From Mesorhabditis belari (lineage: Eukaryota; Nematoda; Chromadorea; Rhabditida; Rhabditidae): DNA of 64,000 nt. The position numbers and the translations under genes were made by a program. The notes below the pieces were generated by a model. That model searched no databases and had not been told where the DNA came from. It worked only from the letters and a program-made list of their open reading frames with translations. Below are positions 46,535-59,020 of the stretch, in pieces. The stretch is from the NCBI GenBank assembly GCA_958450365.1, contig CAUEEP010000728.1, positions 1,829,001-1,893,000 on the forward strand. The letters are read 5' to 3'. Position 1 is the first letter of the stretch. Each line of letters begins with the position of its first letter.

Positions 46535-49500
46535 TTATTCTTGCTTTGTCGTCGTGTCCATCGGCGCCCCTAAAATATTCAACTTTAAAATGTAAAAATA
46601 ATTTTTTGAAGTTTGACAAATAGTTTTAGAAGATACGATGTGTAAAAGAAAACAACACGCAAATATGCTCAATTCAGACCAGAGGTGTTGAAACTAGCGT
46701 TGAAGTGTATTTGAACGCGCTAAAAGCCTATCCACAAAAGCAAAAGCATACACCAATCCAACGAATGGTGGTATTGAAAGACCGCTTACCTAGATGCATC
46801 GGAGGAGTGGCGGCGTCCGCATTATCCACGGTTTGTTGCCCGGCCGATGATGGTTGTTGTGGTGGCGGACCTTGTCCCGGAGCACCCTAAATAAAATATT
46901 ATCTAGTGGTTTTTAAAAAATTGCATAATAAAATAGAAAAGAGCAAATATGAGCCAACCTGTGGATATCCATAAGGAGGAGCCGCTCCTTGGGGTGGATA
47001 GGGGTAGCCTTGTTGCGGTGGATACCCCGCGCGCGGTGGTTGGCCAGGAGTTCCTTGTGCTGGTGGATATCCTGCCCCCGGATATGGTCGTTGTTGTTGA
47101 GGAGGATATCCTTGTTGAGGATAACGGGGATAGCCAGCATGTGGCGGTCCAGGCGGATATTGGCCGGCAGGCGCACCTCCATATCCTGGATGTCCTAAAG
47201 TAAAATCTATTTTAGTGACTTGAAAGTTAACGGACCCGGAGGATATGTGCCAGGTTGATGTTGTGGGGGGTATCCTTGTGGAGTGCCATAAGGAGGAGCA
47301 CCGCTGCTTGGATAAGTGGCTGTGGATGGGGCTTGTGGTGGTGGCTAAAATAAACTTACTGTACAAAAATTTGTACTTCGACAATCATACCTGCGATGGT
47401 GGGTATTGAGCTTGTGGTTGAGTTGTTGCAGCAGGTGGTGGATTTACTGCGGTTGTTGTCGTAGATGGAACTGGGGCAACAGGTGGATTTTGCGTGAGGT
47501 TTTCACTTTGGCTTGGTGGGGCGGTGATTTGAACTTGTGGAGTCGGTTGAGGAGGCCCTGTGACTTCGAAGCCTGGTGGTAACCCTAAATATCGATATTA
47601 AAACAATAAAAGTAAAGTAAAATAAATTTTAAAAGATGCAAGTCTACCTGCTGGCAAAGATCCAGCTGTTTGGAGTTTATTGTGTGCCTCGTGCTTGGCT
47701 CGGTTCTCCAGGTATCTCAGTTGGTCCATATGGAAAGCCTGTCGCTCAAGAATCAATTGTTGTCGTTGATATTCCAACTGAAACAGCAATGATTATAAAA
47801 TGGAAAAATTCACTAATTTACTGCTTCGCGTTCTTTGTCCATTATCGCCTCAAGTTCCTCAAAATGTTGGAGTTTCTTTTCTAATTTACGCATCTGCGTC
47901 TCGACGAGTTGAGCCACAAGTGATTTGATTCGTCTTTCTTCAAGTTGGGCCAAATGCTAAACCAATGTTTTAAAACAATTTTGCAATAAATATTACCTTC
48001 GCTTTTGTTGCCGCTGCAGCCAAGGCAGCAGCCGCTGCACTCTGCACTTTTTCACTAATAGCATTCCTGGCTGCAGATTGAGCTAAAATGAACTATTGCT
48101 TGAAGTACGGTAAAAAAAAATACTCTCTCCTTCAGCTGGTCTGTCGGAATCCATTTGTTCACCATTAGTACCCTCTTTGTCTTCAGATTTTTCACAAGCT
48201 GAAGGAAAAAATAACTGCATAGTCAACTTCTAAACAAACCATCATCAGCGATTCCGCTTTTTGCAAGTCCAGCCTTTCCATCAATGGCCCCAGTCTTATC
48301 GAAATGCTCTTGTACATTCTTGGTATGAGCTTCAAGAACAAGCGGAGGAACCTCAAAATTTTTAATATTGAAATGTGCGATACAAAACACTATTGAATTT
48401 AGCCTTAACAAATTATCTACCTCATCTTTAATCTTGCCAAACTCCTCAAGAGCGGCTTTTGTGGCCGCGGATGCAACACGTGGATCAACAACAGAGGCAA
48501 GGAAAGCAACCGTCGACATCACTGGATTTCCCGTCTGCGAGAATGGAACCGGTTGATAAGCCAATGGGCCTAAAATAAAGACATGTTCTTGATTCTTCCT
48601 CTCATCTCTCTTATGGGGGTAACAAAAACGTACCAAGGACGCTTGGACCCGGATTTTCTGATGGCTCCTCTTTCAAATAAGGATCTTGAATTGGCAGTTG
48701 AAGGAAACGCATGATACATTCGTCTTGTGTTCGCGTACTCACATGATCAGCAACCTGAAACAAGCGAGTATAAAAGCTGACAGTATAAAAACGGCAAGCG
48801 AACCTTATTCCAATCGTCTTTGAACATTTCGAGACCCTCAAGCAACATCAATGTCTCTTGATCGGTCCATTCGCGTCCTGGAGCGGCTCCTTTTGCTTTC
48901 ATTGCCGCCAATTGCTTTGCATATTGATCCGTTTTCAGTCCGAAGTCGCCAATTTTCTCTTTCAGTTGTTGGTCACCAGATTCTTCTTCTTCTTTCTTTA
49001 CTGCTTCGGTTGTGAATGATGGAGGCAGTGGTTGAATTGGTTGAACTCCCATCGGCGTGTCGGCCAAAATCATGAAATGAGATGTAGGTGGTGGGCCGAT
49101 AGGAGCTGGACGAGACTCGGAATCCACCTAAATATTTACCAGTTTCCTCAGCTATTAAAAAATTTTGCAGTCTTAGTTAGCTTTAAATTTTGCATCAAAG
49201 TCCCACCTGATAGTTGATCAAGCCCCATTGTTCGAGGAATTGATGAATACGCATGATCGAGCACACGTCACCGGCTAGATTTCTTCGGCAAGACGTCGCA
49301 GAGAGGTACTCGAATGGGTTTAGGCGATATGTATCAATCATGAAGTTTCGATAGGCCACAAATCTAAAAGCAACAAGTTTTTATTAAAAACAAATGTTTA
49401 TCTATCTAGTCTAAAATTTAAAACCTACACTTCTGGTGTCTTGCTTTTGTTCTTTCCATTGAAAAATTCGGGTAACGCTCTTTTCTCGATTTGGTGGATG

Positions 49501-51528
49501 GCATTATAATCAAACCTAAAAAAAATTAAATTTTAAAACTGGTTAAAGAGACTTACCAAGATGAATAACTTGGCACAACGACGTAGTGTGTTTGTTCGAT
49601 GACGTTTCCTTCTGTTGGCTCCTAGAAATGAATTTATGAATGCCGAGCTTTAAACAAGAATCAAAAGATAAATCTTCTCATAGACCTTAAGATATTCCAA
49701 CTGGTTGATAAATAAATTTCTAGCTTGTGTCTTGTATTTAAAGCTGCATTCCTAAAACTTGTATCAACCTTTTTTTTCTTTAGGTAAACTTTAAGACCAA
49801 AAAGGTTACCTTTCCATTCGTTTGGCTCTCCTCGTCGAGATCAACAAGCTTTTGTCCCTTTGTTGGATTGAACTCGGGGTCTTTCTCTTTCCCTTTTGGC
49901 ACGTTTACTGTTGATACTCCGTGATTGCTGTCTTCTCCGTCATGTTCCATCGCATCATCATCTTGGTGTTTTCTTTTGGCTCTAAACAGGAATACTGGTG
50001 CTAAGCTGGTTGAGGGGGGAAGAGTTCAATTTTTTCGAAATCTACTTCTTCTGGACCAGTTTCTGGTGCATAGCTGATTCCGAATTTCGACATTCTAAGT
50101 CCGGAAAATGCGATTTTATAAGCGAAAACAATTCTTTCAAAATATGTATTTTTAAGGGGTTTTATCCATTTAAAATGCAAATTCTTCGTTCCGATTCAGA
50201 TCTGTGGCCCTAACAAGGTTCAACTAGTTTAAGTTCTTTATAAGCTAAAATAAATCACGGTAAGCCATCGATTCTTCGAATTCACAAGAAATGGTAAAAC
50301 CAACAGACGAGCTTCGTGATCTAACGTTGACTTCTACGATTTGTTGGCAACTATGGGCCTCCTGCACAAGAAGCGCACGCGCCCTGTCTGCCGCTTAGCA
50401 AAAATGAAGAGATATGGGCACAAAGGCGACTTCAGATGGGGGTGCAATGCTCCACCTTGTCGTAAATTGGGAGGCAAGCACCGAATCGGCTACTTTGTTG
50501 CCACGTTCTTCGAGTCGACGCACATCACTCCAAAGAAAGCCTTTCTATTCGTCAACCCCTACCTTCAGTATAGCACACACAAGGATATGGCGCGGGAACT
50601 CAAAATCGCACATGGAGCAGTGGAAAAATGGTGTTTTCCAGCCAATGGATAAGAGATGTCTTCTCCACATGGCTCGCTCAACATCCAGGACAAATCGGTG
50701 ACCCTGGCACTGACGTAGAGTTGCACGAAATCTGCATTTCAAAAAGAAGGTACAATCGCGGCAGGATTCCAGGTCAAAGAAGGATTTGGCCCTTTGGGGG
50801 CATCGGACGTGGCTCAAATCTCGGCTTCATGCAACTGGTCCAAAGACGCGATGCACCCACCCTGCTCTGTAAGCCTGCTTTCGACCTGGCAGCAACATTT
50901 TCACTAACTTGTGGGAACCTATGTTGGAATCCCAACCTTGCCTCAACTCTACCGCCACTTGACCGTGAACCACCAACGAAACTTCGTCAATCTAGCAAAC
51001 GGAGCTCACACTCAGAATGTCGAGTCCCACTTCAAACGTCGATCCTCAAAAGACCAAATGACACCAATATCCGCTCCAATGACAAGTGCACCGACTACAT
51101 CAATGAGTTTTGGTGGAAGCAAGAACACGAGCAAGATGCCTTCTTTCACTTTTGGGATCAACTTAGTGTCTTTTTTTTTCATGCGAATGAATTGGAAAAA
51201 TAACTCCCAACCCAACTTTAGGGCCACAAATCTGAATAGGAACGAAAAATTTGGATAAAACCCCCCTTAAAAATACATATTTTAAAAGAATTGTTTTCGC
51301 TTATAAAATCGCGTTTTCCGGACTTAGAATGTCGAAATTCGGAATCAGCATGAAAAACTGGTCCAGAAAAAGTAGATTTCGAAAAAAATTGGATCCCCAA
51401 CCGGCGTAGTATCGAAATATTAATAAGATGATAAAGAGAAACAAATAAGTTAAAGTTTTCTTTAACTCTTGCTTAAATTTGACAAAAACATACCCTTTTC
51501 GCAGTTTCGGCGTCGGTGTTGCACTCAT
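46535..51528 (-). CDS. swsn-1: SWI/SNF subunit SMARCC/SWSN-1
   Basis: About 18 exons, from ATG 51528 (exon 51494-51528), second exon 49810-49981, to the stop at 46535. SWIRM domain: [53 protein letters not shown] domain: [18 protein letters not shown] and [16 protein letters not shown]. Then [20 protein letters not shown] and [20 protein letters not shown], almost identical to BAF155. A coiled coil ([18 protein letters not shown]) and a Pro/Gly/Gln/Tyr-rich tail follow. It is the scaffold of BAF/PBAF chromatin remodellers. Like other worm homologues it lacks the long N-terminal chromo/BRCT region of vertebrates. Intron 1 (1.5 kb) is expanded by a transposon. Confidence 0.96.
50008..51402 (+). 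mobile_element. decayed Merlin (ISXO2/IS1016-like) DNA transposon in swsn-1 intron 1
   Basis: Terminal inverted repeats of about 190 bp (AATTTTTTCGAAATCTAC near each end) flank a broken plus-strand transposase at about 50341-51200. Recognisable pieces in order: a zinc-ribbon region ([20 protein letters not shown]), [26 protein letters not shown] with FGGIGRGSN, and [14 protein letters not shown] with [11 protein letters not shown]. The usual first DDE Asp in the ExDE-type motif reads His, and several frame changes are required, so it is inactive. No clean 8-9 bp target duplication is visible. The insertion is antisense to swsn-1. Confidence 0.8.
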
Positions 51529-52088
51529 TTTTTTCTATTGGGTCGAATTCTAAAAAAAAAATACAACAATCCCAAAAAGAAAGCAAAAAAGAGAATTCAA
51601 AGATTACTGTTTTCAAAAAAGAGCTGGAGAGAGAGGAAAAATCGATACCCAAGCCATCAACGCTCAACATAAAAAGTACCAGCGATTCCTGCTAAGCGCT
51701 TAGAATTTTAGCCTATTTCTGTGTTAAAGGTGTTTTAATCAAAAAAAGTCAAAGAAAACATCATCTAGGTTAGTTTAAAACATAACAACGCGCTATTCTT
51801 TTCGGCTTTTCAAATAATTTTTTCGAGTGCCAGGCAACCGCGCCTCCACCGCAACGCGACCGGTCGCGGCTGAAATGAGAGAAAAGGCCATTGGATAGGG
51901 TTGAGAAAGAAAGAAATAACCAAATCTACGCGGGGGTCAAACGTTAAGAACTTGTAATATAGAAGAGCAAAAGAAACATTAAATAAAATAAAACCTGTCT
52001 TAAGATATTCGGTTGTTTCATTAAATGTGATAATTTGTAGGAAAGGTGCATTTTAAAAAGTGCGTTTCATCATTCATACACTGAATTG
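51529..52088. other. 5' flank of swsn-1, no gene seen
   Basis: Presumed promoter region, including a short GC-rich patch at about 51830-51880 (GCAACGCGACCGGTCGCGGC). Confidence 0.4.
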
Positions 52089-52282
52089 GGGGTAGGCTAG
52101 TTTCCGCAATTTTTTTTGCGCAACTCGCCATAACTTTCTTCAAGGGGTCAATTTATGTTTTGGTTCCATTAAATTGTGCTTATCAAGATCTACAAAATGA
52201 AACCAAAATCATAAAGATTGGCCCACTTAGAAGAAAGTTATGGCGAGTTGCGCAAAAAAAATTGCGGAAACTAGCCTACCCC
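52089..52282. mobile_element. palindromic MITE, family F, with perfect 8-bp target duplication
   Basis: Termini GGGGTAGGCTAGTTTCCGCA and inverse; flanked by CTGAATTG at 52081-52088 and again at 52283-52290. Arms of about 75 bp, 194 bp in all. Eight-base duplications suggest hAT-type mobilisation. Confidence 0.85.
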
Positions 52283-52377
52283 CTGAATTGTTTTTGAAAA
52301 GTTTAGTGTGTGATCTAGAAGGATAAATTTATTATTACAAGTCCAATATTATCAAAATGGCACGGTTAATTTCGTGT

Positions 52378-53596
52378 TTACAATGGGGCGCAGTCTCCCT
52401 TGCAAATCGCTCCCTGGCGATCCTTTTGCACCGGTTTGAAGTCATCACCGACCAAGTAGGTGACACGACCGGTTCCGTCCAAAGTCACCTAAACAGAACG
52501 TAGAGCCAATGCAATTCTGAAGTCACAATGGAAAAATGTTTACAAAGTTTACAGCTATTGACATGTTTTCCTCAACTGGATCTTTCCCTACTGTACTCTT
52601 TACTCTTTGTACTTGTCAAACTTTGAACCCTTTAAATTTTGTAAGTTCTCCATTTTGCCATCTTTTTTATACCTTGACAGTGCTCTTCTCAACTCCTTTC
52701 TCCCATGTGGTGATCGACCAATCATTCAGTCCACACTCATCAGCTTTCTGGTGAAACGAAAATTTGACCTTCTTCTTGTCAAGATTCCACCTGAAATTTG
52801 ATCCTTGGCTCAGTTCTTCTTGTAAACACTAGTGAATCGCACGAACGAAAGCTTTAATATTTTTGGAGCAGCGGAGAACCCATTTGGGGCCCTTCGGGAT
52901 GGGTTCGGGGAACGCGCATAGTTTAAAGAGCTCATGCAAAGTACTTTTCCCTAATAGTTACCTTACCATTCCTCAAAACATGATTGTCGAGGGCTCTTTG
53001 GACACACCGAACCCCTTCCTGTTAGTTTTCTTTCTTTAAAATGATTAAAACTACCGTAACCCATGTAGAGCCCCACCCCTTTTTAAAAATGGATCTAGAA
53101 GTCAAATTCCCCAATTCCCCAATAATTACGAAGCGTCGCGTCTGCGCACAGACAGACGGATATCTCTTCTGCTTTATATATAGTAGATTTCAAAAGTTCA
53201 CTCACTTGTCACTCTTCTTTCCGTTGCTGGCGGTGACTTGAGCCTGAATTGAGGTGGTTTTCTTAGCAATATACATTTGAATGCCGTATATTACATTGAT
53301 ATTACAACAAGCTCAATTCACTTGATGTAGTTAAATGTAATTTTCTCTATTAATTCGACTGTAGCCATAAATTTTGAACGTATAAATCCTACTGTGATCG
53401 CTGAATGCAAATCGCCAATCTTTCTGTAGTCGCTGCTATGTTTAAACATGCAAATTTTGCATCATACTGTAGCGGCTGCTATGCAAATTTTTTTACCTAC
53501 TTGGAATGGCTTATCCGTATCCGATTTCACATGAACAATGATATCGCACGCCAGCGCGCAGCCAATAAAGAAGAGGATCACGTAAAGGGTCTGCAT
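52378..53596 (-). CDS. small secreted nematode protein, function unknown
   Basis: Four exons fit in phase: 53501-53596, 53206-53261, 52673-52790 and 52378-52488 (126 residues). The ATG directly follows a TTTTCAG acceptor. The signal peptide MQTLYVILFFIGCALA is followed by CDIIVHVKSDTDKPF. Later motifs are QAQVTASNGKKSDKWNL, KADECGLNDWSI and GAICKGDCAPL. Four cysteines remain after signal cleavage, enough for two disulphides. The layout resembles small single-domain secreted proteins common in nematodes; I do not know a function. The 944-base region 52791-53205 and 53262-53500 is intron. Confidence 0.75.
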
Positions 53597-56136
53597 CTGA
53601 AAATTTGTATTTTTGAACAATGAATGAAAAAAGTAGGGAAAGGCTTTATATTTTCAACGAAATGACAAAAAATCAGACCAACCCTGGCAATCAAAAAGCC
53701 GTAGTCGATAAATGTTTATGAAAACTCTTGGTTTTTTTTCGATAGAGTTCTCTGTTTATATTTTAAGCGATAGACACATTGATCAGTTTTTTCAGTGGAG
53801 TGAGAAAAAATGATTTTTGGGATAATGAGAGAAGAATGACCTCGATAATGGCAAAGGATGAACATTTTTTGTTATTATCTGAATTGATTTATCTGATAGA
53901 AATAAAGTGAATTGAATTCAGACAGAATGTTTGATGATTCAAAGCAAGAAGAAAAATCCGATACAAAACAAGCAACTATCCAAAATCCGATACAAAACAA
54001 GCAATTATCCGATGATTCGATATGAATCACCGAATTTTACGAGTTTTTTTTATATGACTCATGTACGTGTAGTTGTTTAATCGAGTCTACCTTTTGAAAA
54101 ACAATAAATTCTTTCGCAATTCTGGTCTAGACACTTCTAGACCAATCTTTTTGTACTAAAAGTGTCCCGGAAGTGCTCGCACTCGAATTGAAAGCCTTTA
54201 AATTACCTACCAAAGATTGCTTTTGAGCTATTGGCGAAACAGCTGAGTGAAAAGTAACAAGGAAATTGTATGGAATGGGAAAAATGGTTGAGTGTAACTG
54301 TTTTTTCGGTGTATTTTGTGCCCTAAATTGTGTAAACACATTATTTCTGGTGCAATTATTTCTTCATTTTCATCATCAAGAAGTTTCTACGATAAATTGA
54401 AATCATTAGTTTACAGTGTAGAAAAATCATGCTTTAGAAAGAGCCAAAGAATTGAAGATTGAAACAATCGCTTTCACCCAAAGTCGGTTATCATTGTTGC
54501 CGGCAATGAAGCTCTTATTTTTAATTCACAAAATTGAATCAGAGATTTGTCATGATCTTTTCATCTTTTTTTTACTTCAAACTCAGGTTTTTCAGAAACC
54601 AAAAAGAGCGAAAGAAAGAGCTTGTTTCCCACGTTTGCATGGGTGGAGGGCATCGATTCCCCGAGGAGTCCCCCCTTTTCCCCCTTTTGCCTCAAAGCAA
54701 AAGCCGCAAAAATCCTCATCGGAACATTGACTTTTAGCGCTATACATTCCATATTTTCTATACGATCACTCTTTGTAAAACTCTTCGAGTTTCCAGTGAA
54801 ACTTTCAATTTCTTTCAACGATTTCTCATTCCATTTCTTTTCTCTCTTTATACCCCTTTTTATTATCGGCAAACATTAGCGAAATGGCCACACAAAAATT
54901 TTTGGGGAATTTCAAGTTTAAGAGGAAGATTTTTCAGAAAACTTTACAGTCAAAGTTTCATATTTTGATTTAATTCAATCTCAAGTTCTTTCATTTTCTC
55001 TTATTTCTCGAATCTCTCCATATTAGTGCATACTATGTAGTGCGCGTATGCAAACATTTTGAAAAGAGATTGAGTAAAGAGAGGGGAGGACATAATTGTA
55101 TGTCCTTCCACCAGTCACACACACACACACACACACACAACCGTTTCCTTCTTCTTCTTGCTCTTTTGTAGAAACAAAATTTAAATTACTTTCAATTAGC
55201 TTTTAAACTAGCTCTAAATCTTTACTAGTATTGTATGATAAACACAACTTTTTAAGTATTTTATAGTAAATGCGTTCATTTGAACTCAAAGCCTTTCTTA
55301 TACGTAGTTGAACAGATCTAGAAAGGTAAGGTAACACAAGTTCTTTTGAAAGAAAAAGTTAGATAAGGTGATTGAGTAAAGAGAGGAAAGGACATAATTT
55401 TATGTCCTTCCACCAGTCACACACAGACAACCGTTTCCTTCTTCTTCTTACTCTTTTGTAGAAACAAAATCTAACTTACTTTCAATTAGCTTTTAAACTA
55501 GCTCTAAATCTGTACTAAACAGTTAGATAAGGTGATTGTTAACCTTGTGAGCAAGGTTAACAATCAATCAACAATCATATGGAGGTGTTAACCTTAGTTA
55601 ACACCTCCATATGACTCAAAAACATCGATTGTCACTTTAAAAGTTTTGTAATCCATTGAAAGATCATAAAACTATGAAATGAAATGTCAAAACCTCAGTC
55701 TTCCTTTTTCAACTTTTCGATCACATTTCTTTTCACAAAACCCAATCACCAATCAATCTATTTGTCAAGTTGATGTCAGTCACTAAGTCTTGTTGTCAAT
55801 GCAAAAAAAAGAGGCCAAGACACGTGGGTCAGCTTTTCTTTTTCTTTCTCATAGTCTATTATCGCGAGAAAAAAAGTTAACACAACTGAAAAAGTTGATC
55901 AGGAACTGAATCAGCAAAAAAAACTTTGTTTTATTTTATGCTCCTTTGTTGGCTTTTTACTTTTTAACTCAACAGAAAAGGAAAGAAACTCAACTTTCAA
56001 CAGAAAAGAAAATGAAACGACTTGGAACTAAATATTTTGTGAGCTTTAACCTTTTCAAATAAACTTTTGGCCAAAAATCTAATTCAAAATGAGCATCTGT
56101 TTCTCGTTAATCAACAAAAAGTAGTCAATCTTTTAC
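53597..56136. other. intergenic; direct duplication and hairpins
   Basis: A ~150-bp block (GAGTAAAGAGAGG through CACAAC, then CTTCTTCTT and TTTCAATTAGCTTTTAAACT) occurs at about 55070-55225 and 55370-55510; the first copy carries a (CA)n run. Short perfect hairpins lie at 55538-55565 and 55581-55614. No gene is supported. Confidence 0.6.
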
Positions 56137-56138
56137 TA

Positions 56139-57599
56139 CACCCATGCACAAAAAAAATGTCACATCGTTTTTACAAAACTTTACGCCTAAATTTGACCTA
56201 CTAAACGTGTTCCAAATTCTATGCTGTCAAAAGGTTTTAGATAGCAAAAAGCTTCTACTTTCTTGTGAAAAAGTGTTCAAGTTCCAGCAATTTGTTTAAA
56301 TTTTTATTTTTCAATAAATACCGGAAGAACACCAAAAACGGGTGCACAAAAAAAATGTCACATTTAACTTGAACCTCCTTTAGCTGGGCCTCCCTTAGCT
56401 TGAATAACTGCCTGAATCCTCCGTGGCATCGAATCAGTCAAATCCTCCAAGATTTGAGGAGAAATTTTCCGCCATTCGCTTCGAATGAAGTACCAAAGCT
56501 CAACCTTGGTCGCAAATCGTTTGCCCTTCAGTTTACCCTTGATTGCGACCACAAATGCTCGATTACGTTGAGATCCGGGCTGTAAGGGGAGCAGCGACGA
56601 GCTTGACACGATTGTCACGAACCATCCCGGTAAACGAGCCCTTCCACCGTTTGAAAGTCGGCCGACCCTTCCTATCAACATCTGGTGCTTGTGACACGCA
56701 AAAAAAAAAGCAAGATTAGTTGACATAAGGGAACAAGTCTTTTACCCCATAGCATAATCCGGAGACCAGTTGGACAACGCCATAACATCAAATACTTGCG
56801 GCCGACAGTCAAATTTGGTGGCGGATCGATTATGCTATGGGGTAAAAGACTTGTTCCCTTATGTCAACTAATCTTGCTTTTTTTCAGGAGCGATAACTAG
56901 AAGTTCACCAGGTCCGCTCGTCTTTCTCAACTCAATCTTGAAGGCCCAGCGGTACAAGACGATCCTGGAGAATGATCTTCTTCCATTTGCGACCACGAAT
57001 ATGGGACAAGGATGGTTGTTGTACAAGGATAACGCCCGTGTCACAAGCACCAGATGTTGATAGGAAGGGTCGGCCGACTTTCAAACGGTGGAAGGGCTCG
57101 TTTACCGGGATGGTTCGCTGACAATCGTGTCAAGCTCGTCGCTGCTCCACCTTACAGCCCGGATCTCAACGTAATCGAGCATTTGTGGTCGCACATCAAG
57201 GGTAAACTGAAGGGCAAACGATTTGCGATCAAGGTTGAGCTTTGGTACTTCATTCGAAGCGAATGGCGGAAAATTTCTCCTCAAATCTTGGAGGATTTGA
57301 CTGATTCGATGCCACGGAGGATTCAGGCAGTTATTCAAGCTAAGGGAGGCCCAGCTAAAGGAGGTTCAAGTTAAATGTGACATTTTTTTTGTGCACCCGT
57401 TTTTGGTGTTCTTCCGGTATTTATTGAAAAATAAAAATTTAAACAAATTGCTGGAACTTGAACACTTTTTCACAAGAAAGTAGAAGCTTTTTGCTATCTA
57501 AAACCTTTTGACAGCATAGAATTTGGAACACGTTTAGTAGGTCAAATTTAGGCGTAAAGTTTTGTAAAAACGATGTGACATTTTTTTTGTGCATGGGTG
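56139..57599. mobile_element. Tc1-like transposon rearranged into a head-to-head fold-back
   Basis: Ends CACCCATGCACAAAAAAAAT are inverted and bordered by TA at 56137-56138 and 57600-57601. The right half carries plus-strand pieces of a Tc1 transposase: VKFGGGSIMLWG (with a splice-like interruption), LLYKDNARV and, at 57054-57374, APPYSPDLNVIEHLWSHIKG with the catalytic Glu. The left half (minus, 56364-56726) holds a second, inverted copy of the same C-terminal region. Frameshifts between fragments and loss of the DNA-binding N-terminus mean no active enzyme. Confidence 0.85.
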
Positions 57600-57742
57600 T
57601 ATTGTTTTTGAATTCTTCGAATTTTTTGAACTTTTGATTTTACACTCCTTTCCCCCGAGGTGCCTTGCAAACCCGAGCTTACCGCTGGGTAATTTTTTTT
57701 CGAAAAGAAAGAGTCGGTTTCCATTTTGTTTGAGAGAAATAT

Positions 57743-58545
57743 AGGTATTGATGTGATTGAGCTGAAAAATTTGAACATTATTTTGAACACTTGAACATTA
57801 TCTATTTTGCACAAACTCAAACTTTTGATCTTCAATTGATTCTTTGAAAATCACTTAAGCCGTTCTGTAAACGGAGAATTTGATACTTGTTGAATCGAAA
57901 TTTGATGCACTAATGGGAGTGGGACAAATGCGACCTTCTTTTTGTGCACCCGGACATTTGCGCACCTTTTTTTCCGCACCTTGCCCATTAGCGCACCTTT
58001 TTTCGCGTTTTAAAAAAGCTCTAAAAAGCTAATACTAACCAATTTCTATTCCAAAAGTTGTTTTTCTAGGTAATTTGAGGGTGTCGAATTCAAATTTTGA
58101 CATAACAGAGCGTGTGGAACCAATTTGAAAGGGCTAGACCAACCAAAACGGCTAGATCAAATTACAGAAAATTGTCGATCTTTCTCTTTGTATAACTCCG
58201 TCCGTTTGTTTCCACAAGCTCTGATATGTCAAAATTTCGATTCTACGCCCTAAAATTACCTAGAAAAACAATTTTTGGAATAGAAATTGGTTAATATTAG
58301 CTTTTTAGAGCTTTTTTAAAACGCGAAAAAAGGTGCGCTAATGGGCAAGGTGCGCAAATGTCCGGGTGCGCAAAAAAAAGGTCGCATTTGTCCCACTCCC
58401 AGGTATTGATGTGATTGAGCTGAAAAATTTGAACATTATCTATTTTGCACAAACTCAAACTTTTGATCTTCAATTGATTCTTTGAAAATCACTTAAGCCG
58501 TTCTGTAAACGGAGAATTTGATACTTGTTGAATCGAAATTTGATG
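57743..58545. repeat. ~150-bp direct repeats flanking a fold-back element
   Basis: AGGTATTGATGTGATTGAGC through TTGAATCGAAATTTGATGC is present at 57743-57908 and 58401-58545, nearly identical except for a ~20-base local duplication in the first. The family C element lies exactly between. Confidence 0.85.
57915..58400. mobile_element. fold-back MITE, family C, copy 2
   Basis: Termini GGGAGTGGGACAAATGCGAC and inverse match the element at 16973-17377, including the GTGCGCAAATGTCC segments. Arms of about 230 bp. No short target duplication; flanked instead by the long direct repeats. Confidence 0.8.
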
Positions 58546-58627
58546 CTCTTTAGTTGATCTTTAGTTGATAAATGTTCTAAAATCTTGAATTAACTTTAAA
58601 AAAAAACACTTTCAGCCACAGTTTTTT

Positions 58628-58831
58628 ATGGATAATCCGTACGCGTCAGCGAATCTAACCGCTTTGTTAGCCAGTTGTTCTCTTCTTTTATTTTGTGCTG
58701 TTTTATATCTGATATTCCACACAACTCGAGCTGTTCGATTGAATATTTATAAGAAACGACCAGCGCAACTTTTTTCATCTTTTGCCGAAGAGGAGAAAAA
58801 GAGAAGTGAAACGATGCAAACGTTCGCGTGA
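58628..58831 (+). CDS. possible single-pass membrane microprotein
   Basis: 67 codons, 12 bases after a CTTTCAG acceptor, which fits trans-splicing. The protein has a polar N-terminus with one possible N-glycosylation site (NLT), a strong hydrophobic helix LLASCSLLLFCAVLYLIF, then a basic segment and an acidic-basic tail. I know no family match. It could be a chance frame; the TM-plus-basic-flank layout and acceptor are the only support. Confidence 0.35.
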   Translation: MDNPYASANLTALLASCSLLLFCAVLYLIFHTTRAVRLNIYKKRPAQLFSSFAEEEKKRSETMQTFA

Positions 58832-58937
58832 AAGGTGGGTAAAGGAAAAGACTTGAAAATAAGTTTACTTACTTTTTTACTTTAGTTTGATTACTGTAGC
58901 AATCTAAAAATTGGATGTTTATTTAACACATTCATGA

Positions 58938-59020
58938 CAGGCAGTACTAACGTACTTCGCAGGCAGTACTAACGTACTCCGTAGGCTGTACTAACGTACT
59001 TCGCAGGCTGTACTAATTAT
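58938..59020. repeat. ~24-bp repeat around GTACTAACGTACT
   Basis: Four imperfect copies of GCAGGCTGTACTAACGTACT. Confidence 0.8.
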
